Assembly (NCBI GenBank): GCA_023131215.1
Contig: JAGLZV010000038.1
Span: forward strand, 1-7,728
Direction: 5' to 3'
Source: Candidatus Methanophagales archaeon
GTDB taxonomy: Archaea; Halobacteriota; Syntropharchaeia; Alkanophagales; Methanospirareceae
Length of the DNA stretch: 7,728 nucleotides
Positions within the stretch are counted from its first letter, which is position 1; every line of letters begins with the position of its first letter. This document shows, piece after piece, positions 1 through 5,690 of the stretch. The notes beneath the pieces are model-generated. The model was given only the letters and a program-made list of their open reading frames with translations, ran no database searches and was not told where the DNA came from. Position numbers and translations under genes: made by a program.

Positions 1-29
1 CTGCATGTTAGGACACTACCGAAATAACA

Positions 30-741
30 ATGCCAGTCCACTACCGACCAGTAGAATGCAAGTCCTTTCTGCATCATTTTGACAAGACGTTCCTGCCGTT
101 CAGTTGGAGTGCGAACCCTTACCGTGGCTGTGAACATTCCTGCCTATACTGCTTCGCGCGCTACACGCACGAATACCTTGGATACAATTCCGGTGCAGAG
201 TTCGATAACAAAATCGAATCTGATTTTGCGCGATATTGACTTGCTCTCGGAAATGGCAAAACGCACGACATTAATCGTTTACTTTACGATAACAACGCTG
301 GACGAGAACATTCGGCGTAAAATCGAGCCGAGAGCCGCCTCAATTGAAGAACGCCTCGATGCCGTGAAACAATTGTCAGATGCGGGTGTAACAGTTGGCA
401 TATTATTTATGCCGATATTTCCGTATTTAATCGATGACTTCGAGAACATAAATGGCGTGGTAAAAGCGGTGAGTGATGCTGGGGCGAAAGATTTGGTCCA
501 AGGAGTTTTGGACTTGCGGGCATCGTGCAGAAACCGCGTTTTGTCCCTCATCGAAGAAGAGTTTCCTGAGTTGCTGCCAAAATATCTCGCACTTTATAGG
601 AAGGCGTACGCTCCAAAGGACTACGTTGGGAAAATATACCGGGCTGTTGAAACCGCACGGAGGAAATGCGGCTTTAAAAAGTTTGAAATGCCTGTGCTCA
701 GGGAAAAACAGACAAAACTCGGAGTATGGGTGCAAACTTAA
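30..741 (+). pseudogene. Radical SAM protein, SplB-like family, inactivated by internal deletion plus frameshift
   Basis: The first part (30 to about 215, ATG at 30) encodes NPYRGCEHSCLYCFARYTHEYLG. It carries the radical SAM CxxxCxxC cluster motif at C34, C38 and C41, in the form typical of the SplB/spore-photoproduct-lyase-like family. The frame then stops at 237-239. The rest of the same protein continues in another frame, from ITKSNLILRDIDLL (about 205) to the TAA at 739-741, including TTLDENIRRKIEPRA and an archaeal-type C-terminus. Intact relatives have about 55-60 residues between these blocks, including a GG(V/T)TDPYQPIE-like segment; that block is absent here, so one frameshift would not restore the protein. 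Bases 205-215 read as the end of the first block in one frame and the start of the second in the other, which suggests a deletion between short repeats. Intact members are cytoplasmic iron-sulfur enzymes, mostly of unknown substrate. The family call is firm. Assembly error is the main alternative to a true pseudogene. Confidence 0.82.
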
Positions 742-792
742 AGACTTGGTAGTTTAAAGGTGGTTGGTGAGTGCATGGCGAAAGTAGAAGAG

Positions 793-800
793 TATAAAAA
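793..800 (+). promoter_or_regulatory. Candidate archaeal TATA box for the Rad50-like gene
   Basis: TATAAAAA follows a purine-rich stretch (AAGTAGAAGAG) that could act as a BRE. Its centre is about 41 nt before the ATG at 838, so transcription would begin near 820-825 and leave a leader of about 15 nt. That leader contains GTGA (828-831), a weak Shine-Dalgarno-like match 6 nt before the start. This is judged by eye only. Confidence 0.4.
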
Positions 801-837
801 TTAGAAAGGAGTTGAACAAAATATATAGTGAAATGAG

Positions 838-3252
838 ATGCTATTAAAAACGCTAACACTGAGGAATTACCGAAAATATAAAAATGCGAATGTCGAATTT
901 CCGGATGGCGTCATAGGCATTATCGGGTTAAACGGAGTAGGGAAAACGACTTTGATAGAGGCGATAGGCTGGGTTTTGTTCGGGCATCACGCTGCAAGGA
1001 CAACAAAAGAACTTATAAAAAGAGAAGGTGCATCGGCTAACGAGCCTTGCAGCGTTGCCCTGGAATTCGAGCTGGAAGGCGACGGGTATAAAGTAGTAAG
1101 AGAAATGTCAGGTAAGAATTTAGTGCCAAAAGCAAGCCTCGTTATCAATGGAAAACTCATAACTAACAACGCTGATGAGGTCACGGGAGTTATAGAGGAC
1201 AGAATAGGTATGGATTACCAGTCTTTTTTTACTTCGGTTTTTGCAAGGCAGAAGGAGTTGAATGCGCTGTCATCAATGAAAGCTGCGGAGCGGAAAAAGC
1301 TCGTGCTTCGGATGCTCGGCATAGAAAGGATAGAAAAGAGTATACAGGCGATAAGGGAGGATAAGAGAGGAAAAGAGAAGCTTATAGAGGGTATAAAAGC
1401 TGCCACGTTGGATAAAGAAGGCAGGAAGAAGGTAGAAGTGCTTGAAAGCGAGAAGGATGAACTGGAGAAGGCGAAAGAGGGGCTTTCACCGATTATAAAA
1501 GAAATAGAAGCCGCTAAGGTGGTGAAAGAGAAAGAAGCAGAGGAAGCGAAAGAAGAACTGGAAACCACCACGAGGAAATATGAGAAATACATGGAATTGA
1601 GCAATAATTTGGGCGAGAGAAGAAGTGACCTGGAGAATACGAGGAAGAGGAGGGAAGAGAAAGAAAAAGAGCTTGGGGGTTTGCTTGTAAAGAAAAAGCA
1701 AGTTGAAGGGATTGCAGACAAGGAAAAAAAATATTTCCAGTTTAGAGAGAAGAGGGAGGAGCTCGATGCAATGCGAGAGAATTATCAGCGAAAGCAGGAG
1801 TTATTGAAGAGGGAAGAGAAGACCCAGGTGGAGATAAATAAACGAGATGAGAAAATAAGAGGGTTGAAAGAGAAGAGGATAGAATTTGAAGGTATAGAAG
1901 AGAGGGTGGAAGAGGTAAAGAGGGGGATAGAAGAGATAAGGAGACAAAGGGAGAGCATACATTCCTCGCTTGGCGCTCTCAAATCTATTGTATTACAGAT
2001 TAAGAAGGACATCGAAGAGAGCAAAGAGAAGAAGAAGAAAATAGAGGATTTAGGTCCGGATGGTGAATGCCCGATGTGCGAGAGGAAATTGGAGTCGCAT
2101 TACGAAGGGTTGATAAAGAAGCTGAGTGAGGTGATTAGAAGCAAAAAGGAAAAACTCCATTCGATTTTCGGTGAATACAAAATTAAGAAAGAGGAACTTG
2201 TATCGAAGGAAAGAGAGGAGGATTTGCTTATAAAGAAGAATAAGGAGCTGGAGAAACGTGTGACGGAGAAGCATGCAATGGATACAAGAATTATGGGAGA
2301 AGAGCGTGAGTTAGAGGGATGGAAAAAGGAATTGGAGCCGATAAAAAGCGATTTGACACCCATTATGGGAGCGGAATTTGATGAGGACGTCTATAAAGAT
2401 GTTATTTCCACTCTGAAGAATCTTGAACTGGTGTATAGGGAGATAATCGGATTAAAAGCAGAGATAGGAAGGACTGAAGAAGTAAAAACTAACGTGCGGG
2501 TATTAATTGAATTGGAAAGTAAAATTGTGGAAGATATAACAGCATTGAAGAGGCAAATAGGAGAATTGGCATTCGATAAAATGGCGTATGTAGAGATGAA
2601 GGCGAGATACGAACGTAGGAAGGAGGAGTTGAACGAAACGAAGCTAAAGCTTCAGGGGAAGAAGAACGAGTTTGAGAACGTATGCAGGGACATAGATCGT
2701 GTGTTGGGGGAGATAGAGGAGCAGAAGAGGTTATTGATGGAGAAGGAGAAAGAAGAAACGGAAATAATGTATCTCAGCCTGCTTGAAAAGATAATGAACG
2801 ACTTCAAGGTGTACATGGTGGGCATGATTCGCCCGATGCTTTCTGATTACGCATCAGATATGCTGAGAAGGTTAACGGATGGAAAATACAGCAAGTTGGA
2901 GCTGGATGAGAATTACGATGTTTTTATTTATGATGAAGGAACAGCGTATGAAATAAACAGATTCTCAGGTGGAGAGGAAGACTTAGCGAATCTTTGCCTT
3001 CGACTTGCGATTTCCGCAGTTGTCTCTGAAAGAAGTGCGATTCAAACGAATTTTATTATTCTTGACGAGATTTTCGGCTCGCAGGATGCACTTCGGAAAA
3101 GGAATATTATTCTCGCGCTGAATGAGCTTTCAAATAAGTTCCGGCAGATATTTCTGATTACACATATAGAGGAAGTGAAAGATTATATGGAATATGTGTT
3201 GAGGGTGACGGAAGATGAAGAGGGCGTGAGTTGGGTGAGGATGGGTGCGTAG
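838..3252 (+). CDS. Rad50/SMC-like ABC ATPase with zinc hook
   Basis: An 804-residue ATPase of the Rad50 branch of SMC proteins. Visible motifs in order: Walker A GLNGVGKT (30-37), Q-loop in FARQKEL (Q138), a long charged coiled coil rich in Lys, Glu and Arg (about 170-400), zinc hook CPMC (C411, C414), a returning coiled coil (about 420-650), ABC signature FSGGEED (709-715), Walker B IILDE (D743, E744), D-loop GSQD (747-750) and switch histidine H776. All catalytic parts are present, so it should be active. Rad50 dimerises through the hook and works with the nuclease Mre11 on DNA breaks. At 804 residues it is somewhat shorter than the roughly 880 of many archaeal Rad50s. An in-frame TGA at 829-831 makes ATG 838 the first possible start, and the N-terminus MLLKTLTLRNYRKY fits the family. 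Archaeal rad50 usually sits next to mre11, often with herA and nurA; here the upstream neighbour is a pseudogene and the downstream one is an rRNA methyltransferase. It is therefore either Rad50 displaced from its operon or a Rad50-like paralogue. The zinc hook argues against a classical SMC protein. Confidence 0.88.
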   Translation: MLLKTLTLRNYRKYKNANVEFPDGVIGIIGLNGVGKTTLIEAIGWVLFGHHAARTTKELIKREGASANEPCSVALEFELEGDGYKVVREMSGKNLVPKASLVINGKLITNNADEVTGVIEDRIGMDYQSFFTSVFARQKELNALSSMKAAERKKLVLRMLGIERIEKSIQAIREDKRGKEKLIEGIKAATLDKEGRKKVEVLESEKDELEKAKEGLSPIIKEIEAAKVVKEKEAEEAKEELETTTRKYEKYMELSNNLGERRSDLENTRKRREEKEKELGGLLVKKKQVEGIADKEKKYFQFREKREELDAMRENYQRKQELLKREEKTQVEINKRDEKIRGLKEKRIEFEGIEERVEEVKRGIEEIRRQRESIHSSLGALKSIVLQIKKDIEESKEKKKKIEDLGPDGECPMCERKLESHYEGLIKKLSEVIRSKKEKLHSIFGEYKIKKEELVSKEREEDLLIKKNKELEKRVTEKHAMDTRIMGEERELEGWKKELEPIKSDLTPIMGAEFDEDVYKDVISTLKNLELVYREIIGLKAEIGRTEEVKTNVRVLIELESKIVEDITALKRQIGELAFDKMAYVEMKARYERRKEELNETKLKLQGKKNEFENVCRDIDRVLGEIEEQKRLLMEKEKEETEIMYLSLLEKIMNDFKVYMVGMIRPMLSDYASDMLRRLTDGKYSKLELDENYDVFIYDEGTAYEINRFSGGEEDLANLCLRLAISAVVSERSAIQTNFIILDEIFGSQDALRKRNIILALNELSNKFRQIFLITHIEEVKDYMEYVLRVTEDEEGVSWVRMGA

Positions 3253-3309
3253 CAGGAAATCCCAAATAAATCCCGATTATAGCCTTCAGGGTAACCATCC
3301 CAACTTCCA

Positions 3310-3345
3310 TTTTCAATTTCTTTCTTGTTTCTTCTTATATTTTCA
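3310..3345 (+). terminator. Candidate oligo-T termination region after the Rad50-like gene
   Basis: About 60-90 nt after the stop codon, the + strand is very pyrimidine-rich with repeated T runs (TTTTCAATTTC, TTTCTTGTTTC, ATATTTTC). Clusters of T residues on the coding strand are the usual archaeal termination signal. No stable hairpin was seen. Confidence 0.4.
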
Positions 3346-3354
3346 TCGTTGAGA

Positions 3355-3365
3355 TTATATAAATA
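3355..3365 (+). promoter_or_regulatory. TATA box for the RlmE-type methyltransferase gene
   Basis: TTATATAAATA is a strong match to an archaeal TATA box. Its centre is about 28 nt before the ATG at 3388, so the expected transcription start falls on or next to the start codon, giving a leaderless or nearly leaderless mRNA. The weak GAGAGG at 3367-3372 is too far upstream to be an obvious ribosome binding site. Confidence 0.6.
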
Positions 3366-3387
3366 AGAGAGGAAAAAGCAAAGGGGC

Positions 3388-3996
3388 ATGGTAAAAAGAA
3401 CAGACTTGAAAACCGACAGGTTTTACAAAAGAGCGAAAAAGGAAGGTTACAGGTCTCGCTCCGCATTTAAACTGTTGCAAATAGTCAATAAGTTCGAGGT
3501 GATAAAAAAAGGTGATACGGTTGTTGATCTGGGTGCTGCTCCCGGAGGGTGGTCACAGGTTGCAAAAGGTTTAGTTGGAGATAAAGGAATGGTTATAAGC
3601 GTGGATTTGCAGCAAATAGAAGAAATGGAAGGTGTTGTGTCAATAAAAAGCGACATAACAAAAGAAAAGGAGACTGTAACTGCTGTCAGGGAAAAACTTC
3701 GCTCGAAAGGAAGAGATTTAGTTGATGTCGTTATATCGGATACATCACCAAAGTTGAGTGGAAAGAGGGATTATGACCATTTTCGCTCCTTTGAACTGAG
3801 CAGGTCTGCGTTAAACATTGCTGTTGCGCTTTTAAGGAAAAATGGGAATTTCGTTGCAAAAATATTTCAAGGCGCTTACTATAACAAATTTTATAAGGAT
3901 GTAAAGGAAAAATTTGGATATACGAGGGCGTATTCGCCGGAAGCATCGAGGAAAAGGAGTGCAGAGGTTTACGTGATAGGAAAAGGTTTGGTTTAA
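3388..3996 (+). CDS. rlmE: RlmE/FtsJ-type 23S rRNA 2'-O-methyltransferase
   Basis: A 202-residue SAM-dependent methyltransferase of the RrmJ/FtsJ family, which in bacteria methylates the ribose 2'-OH of U2552 in the 23S rRNA A-loop. The archaeal members are assumed to act on the equivalent nucleotide. The N-terminal substrate-binding segment GYRSRSAFKL (20-29) is typical. Motif I DLGAAPGGWS (47-56) binds SAM. The full KDKE catalytic tetrad is visible: K28, D118 (in ISDTSP), K158 (in AKIFQG) and E193 (in SAEVYVI). The length matches the roughly 200 residues usual for the family. The motif after D118 reads TSPKLSG, where many relatives have an Asn in place of the Lys; this should not affect catalysis. 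The gene starts 135 nt after the Rad50-like gene behind its own TATA box and ends 48 nt before the UPF0216 gene, with no clear terminator between them, so the two may share a transcript. The family is certain; the exact target nucleotide is inferred. Confidence 0.93.
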   Translation: MVKRTDLKTDRFYKRAKKEGYRSRSAFKLLQIVNKFEVIKKGDTVVDLGAAPGGWSQVAKGLVGDKGMVISVDLQQIEEMEGVVSIKSDITKEKETVTAVREKLRSKGRDLVDVVISDTSPKLSGKRDYDHFRSFELSRSALNIAVALLRKNGNFVAKIFQGAYYNKFYKDVKEKFGYTRAYSPEASRKRSAEVYVIGKGLV

Positions 3997-3998
3997 TT

Positions 3999-4012
3999 AA
4001 ATGCAAAATGCA
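3999..4012. repeat. Heptanucleotide tandem repeat (AAATGCA x2)
   Basis: Two exact tandem copies of AAATGCA lie just after the rlmE stop, followed by the GCTTTACC-core repeat and then the UPF0216 start. Two copies of an A-rich 7-mer are weak alone. They matter because heptad-period repeats also follow the UPF0216 gene. Confidence 0.5.
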
Positions 4013-4021
4013 AATTAGAAA

Positions 4022-4040
4022 AGAAAGCTTTACCAAAGAA
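4022..4040 (+). repeat. Dispersed intergenic repeat, copy 1 (GCTTTACC core)
   Basis: AGAAAGCTTTACCAAAGAA lies 4 nt before the UPF0216 start codon. The same sequence, differing only by one extra A in each of two A runs, recurs at 4560-4580 upstream of the trm5-like gene. It could be a regulatory site, an untranslated-leader motif or a dispersed repeat; the sequence does not decide. Confidence 0.6.
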
Positions 4041-4044
4041 ACTT

Positions 4045-4458
4045 ATGTTAAAAGAAAAAGTGTTAGCAAAGGCGGTTCAAACACTGAATAAGCATTTGCC
4101 AGTTGAAAGGAAGATGCTTTCGACGTTGCTAAGCGAAGATAAACCTGCTGTGAAGGGGAGAGACAACTCGGTTCAGCGAATAAAGAGAGAAGAACTGCAG
4201 AAAATAGCTAACCTAATCCCGAAGGAAGATTATGGAAAATTGAAACTCCCGATATACATAGAATTAACGGCAGATTATGGTAGAGGAATAGCGAGGGTGC
4301 ATGGAAAGTCAGAGTGCGAGATAGTAAGGAGAATATTAGGAAAAGAGGGCGGGGAGAGCAAAGAGGTTGACGAGATTTTTATTCATCGAGAAGACATGAG
4401 GAAGTTAAGAAGAGAGTTGCAGACTGCTACTCAATATGCTTTCTTCATGTCTGTATAG
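4045..4458 (+). CDS. UPF0216 (DUF61) family protein, archaeal, function unknown
   Basis: A 137-residue soluble protein recognised as UPF0216/DUF61 from the pattern LNKHLPVERKMLSTLL (14-29), the following DKPAVKGRDNSVQRIKREEL block, the central LPIYIELTADYGRGIARVHG segment and the C-terminal TATQYAF ending. The family is found essentially in archaea and its biochemical role is not known to me. The protein is basic and has no signal peptide, membrane segment or cysteine-based metal site. The length fits the family, so it appears intact. ATG 4045 matches the conserved N-terminus; no Shine-Dalgarno is visible. It lies between an rRNA methyltransferase and a tRNA methyltransferase, so an RNA or translation role is a reasonable guess from context only. 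It may be co-transcribed with rlmE, 48 nt upstream. Confidence 0.87.
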   Translation: MLKEKVLAKAVQTLNKHLPVERKMLSTLLSEDKPAVKGRDNSVQRIKREELQKIANLIPKEDYGKLKLPIYIELTADYGRGIARVHGKSECEIVRRILGKEGGESKEVDEIFIHREDMRKLRRELQTATQYAFFMSV

Positions 4459-4466
4459 TCAGGTGA

Positions 4467-4494
4467 AGATGCAGGATGCAAGATACAAGATACA
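4467..4494. repeat. Heptanucleotide tandem repeat, four degenerate units (RGATRCA)
   Basis: The units AGATGCA, GGATGCA, AGATACA and AGATACA follow one another without gaps just after the UPF0216 stop. The pattern then decays into AGTCAGA. The unit resembles the AAATGCA pair on the other side of the gene. Confidence 0.65.
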
Positions 4495-4504
4495 AGTCAG
4501 AAAA

Positions 4505-4518
4505 CAGAATTCAGAATT
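4505..4518. repeat. Heptanucleotide tandem repeat (CAGAATT x2)
   Basis: Two exact CAGAATT copies lie 10 nt after the RGATRCA array. They have the same 7-bp period but a different unit. Confidence 0.55.
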
Positions 4519-4521
4519 CGG

Positions 4522-4538
4522 TTATTATTTTTTCTTTT
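4522..4538 (+). terminator. Candidate oligo-T terminator after the UPF0216 gene
   Basis: TTATTATTTTTTCTTTT, with a run of six T and then four T, lies about 65-80 nt after the UPF0216 stop. This suits archaeal intrinsic termination for an rlmE-UPF0216 transcript. Confidence 0.45.
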
Positions 4539-4547
4539 AGTACAAAC

Positions 4548-4566
4548 CTTTTCTTAAAAAGAAAAG
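4548..4566 (+). other. Small inverted repeat (8-bp stem, 3-nt loop)
   Basis: CTTTTCTT (4548-4555) pairs perfectly with AAGAAAAG (4559-4566) around an AAA loop. It overlaps the start of the second GCTTTACC-core repeat. The arms are mostly A-T, so stability is modest. It could be part of a terminator or of the dispersed repeat. Confidence 0.5.
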
Positions 4567-4580
4567 CTTTACCAAAAGAA
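4560..4580 (+). repeat. Dispersed intergenic repeat, copy 2 (GCTTTACC core)
   Basis: This is the same element as 4022-4040 with one extra A before GCTTTACC and one extra A after CCAAA. It lies about 78 nt upstream of the trm5-like start, again downstream of heptad repeats. Confidence 0.6.
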
Positions 4581-4588
4581 TTACACTC

Positions 4589-4596
4589 TAATTATA
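4589..4596 (+). promoter_or_regulatory. Weak candidate TATA box for the trm5-like gene
   Basis: TAATTATA is the best TATA-like octamer between 4459 and 4658. It would place transcription start near 4618, in the inverted repeat at 4616-4633, with a leader of about 40 nt. The region is so A/T-rich that chance matches are likely. Confidence 0.28.
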
Positions 4597-4615
4597 CTCT
4601 TTCTTAGCACAGGTT

Positions 4616-4633
4616 CTTTCTTTAGAAAGAAAG
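4616..4633 (+). other. A/T-rich inverted repeat upstream of the trm5-like gene
   Basis: CTTTCTTTAGAAAGAAAG is a near-perfect palindrome with 8-bp arms around AG. A further small inverted repeat follows (TTTTCT 4636-4641 with AGAAAA 4646-4651), ending 7 nt before the start codon. These could be leader hairpins or operator-like sites. Confidence 0.5.
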
Positions 4634-4658
4634 TGTTTTCTAAAAAGAAAAAGTTTTT

Positions 4659-5540
4659 ATGAAGCTAAAAGAAGCTTTAAAGGATGTATTGGATGAAAAT
4701 GAGCTGAAAAAACTGATAAAATCTTATGACCTCATTGGCGATATAATACTCATAAGAATTCATCATGATTTGGAATCAAAAAGAGAGATTCTCGCAGGAG
4801 CACTGCATAAGATTTATCCACGAGTGAGAACTATTGCAGCAGTTCCTCTTTACTCTCACACCGACAAGTTATACCGAACAAGGGATTTGGAGGTTATATG
4901 GGGAGACGATAGCATGGAAACTACGCATAAAGAGAGTGGTTGCTTCTTTAAAGTAAACCCCAAGCACGTTTTTTTCTCTCCTCGTCTTTCTTACGAGAGG
5001 ATGCGAGTTGCCAAAAAAGTTTTGGCTGGTGAAACGATAATAAACATGTTTTCAGGTGTAGGCTGCTTCTCCATCGTCATAGCGAAAATACAACCACAAA
5101 CGAAGATATATTCAATTGATGTGAATCCGTATGCGTATGAATATATGAAGAAGAATGTGACATTGAACAAGCTGGAAGGAAGAGTGATACCTATTCTTGG
5201 AGATGTGAGAGAAGAACTGAAGAAATTGGGATTAGAAGACGTTGCAGACCGTGTGCTCATGCCGCTGCCAGAAGAAGCGCATTCTTTATTGCCATTAGCC
5301 GTAAAGGCATTGAAATTGGATAATGAAGGAGCAGGAGGCGTAATACACTATTACGACGTTTCTACGGGAAGAAAAGGTGATGATTTATTTGATGTGCCAA
5401 TCCAAAGTGCAAAAGGTATTATCTCCTCTGTTTTCGGAAACTCATTGAGAATGGAAATAGAGGAGAAGCGGATTGTGCGTTCTGTCGCACCACGGAAATA
5501 TCATGTGGTTTTGGACTTGCATGTAGAGAGGATGAGATGA
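4659..5540 (+). CDS. trm5: Trm5-like tRNA (guanine37-N1)-methyltransferase, D1-less form
   Basis: A 293-residue class I SAM methyltransferase of the Trm5/Met10+ family. Trm5 makes m1G at position 37 of tRNA, which helps prevent frameshifting. YDLIGDIILIRI near residues 24-35 is the typical start of the D2 domain. The CFFKVNPKHVFFSPRLSYERMRVA block follows, then SAM motif I NMFSGVGCFSI (129-139), DVNPYAYEYMKKN (D154, second strand) and GDVRE (D182). The full-length archaeal enzyme of the M. jannaschii type is about 336 residues with an N-terminal D1 domain. Here D2 begins almost at once, so D1 is missing. The catalytic loop reads DRVLMPLPEE (197-206) where Trm5 enzymes often have an N-x-P motif; as I recall, some methanogen homologues also have M-P-L-P. 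The start at 4659 has no visible Shine-Dalgarno, and the 200-nt upstream region is repeat-rich. A related wyosine-pathway enzyme (Taw22/Taw2 type) is the alternative. Confidence 0.8.
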   Translation: MKLKEALKDVLDENELKKLIKSYDLIGDIILIRIHHDLESKREILAGALHKIYPRVRTIAAVPLYSHTDKLYRTRDLEVIWGDDSMETTHKESGCFFKVNPKHVFFSPRLSYERMRVAKKVLAGETIINMFSGVGCFSIVIAKIQPQTKIYSIDVNPYAYEYMKKNVTLNKLEGRVIPILGDVREELKKLGLEDVADRVLMPLPEEAHSLLPLAVKALKLDNEGAGGVIHYYDVSTGRKGDDLFDVPIQSAKGIISSVFGNSLRMEIEEKRIVRSVAPRKYHVVLDLHVERMR

Positions 5541-5604
5541 ACCTGTGGAATAGTGAAACAATTGTATATTGGAATTTTGGATTTTCTACGGAGCTAAACA
5601 ATAC

Positions 5605-5612
5605 ACAAAAAC
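5605..5612. repeat. Left 8-bp target site duplication (ACAAAAAC)
   Basis: ACAAAAAC directly abuts the left end of the insertion sequence and is identical to 7142-7149 at the right end. IS66-family elements characteristically duplicate 8 bp. The identity extends to 12 bp (ATACACAAAAAC) because the right inverted repeat itself ends in ATAC. Confidence 0.82.
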
Positions 5613-5642
5613 GTAATTGCTCAATATCCAGTGGTTCTTATA
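5613..5642 (+). repeat. Left terminal inverted repeat of the IS66 element
   Basis: It matches the reverse complement of 7112-7141 at 20 of 30 positions. The outer 14 match at 12, including an unbroken TGCTCAATA; GTGG and TTA match further in. CTTATAAG (5637-5644), at the inner edge, is a possible TATA box for the transposase gene. Confidence 0.8.
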
Positions 5643-5674
5643 AGACCTTAATCGAAAGCTTTATTAAGGGTCTT
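5642..5674 (+). promoter_or_regulatory. Hairpin in the transposase leader
   Basis: AAGACCTTAAT (5642-5652) pairs with ATTAAGGGTCTT (5663-5674) to form an 11-bp stem with one bulged G and a 10-nt loop. It ends 16 nt before the transposase ATG. Insertion sequences often carry such structures to limit translation from transcripts entering from outside; that role is inferred here. Confidence 0.5.
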
Positions 5675-5690
5675 GTTCAGATGCACATTT

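Noticed and set aside
14..47. Direct repeat CACTACCGA at 14-22 and 39-47
   Set aside because: A single pair of 9-mers, the second inside coding sequence; no further copies or structure seen.
205..239. Programmed frameshifting as the explanation for the split radical SAM gene
   Set aside because: A frame change alone would not replace the missing central block, and no slippery site with a following structure is apparent.
775..804. A nine-codon open frame (MAKVEEYKN) between the radical SAM pseudogene and the Rad50-like gene
   Set aside because: Too short to support, overlaps the likely TATA box, and has no recognisable homology.
1641..1671. A 31-nt uninterrupted purine tract and generally polypurine coding strand in the Rad50-like gene
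   Set aside because: Explained by Lys, Glu and Arg (AGA/AGG) codons of the coiled coil; no separate DNA-structure signal is needed.
1215..1721. Long open frame on the - strand opposite the Rad50-like coiled coil
   Set aside because: Its Ser/Phe/Leu-rich translation is the mirror of the purine-rich coding strand, with no recognisable domain; a shadow of the real gene.
4467..4518. CRISPR-like array after the UPF0216 gene
   Set aside because: Units are only 7 bp, adjacent, and have no spacers; these are simple tandem repeats.
5673..5690. TTG at 5673 as the transposase start
   Set aside because: It lies in the right arm of the leader hairpin, and the six added residues (MFRCTF) show no conservation I recognise; ATG 5691 is simpler.
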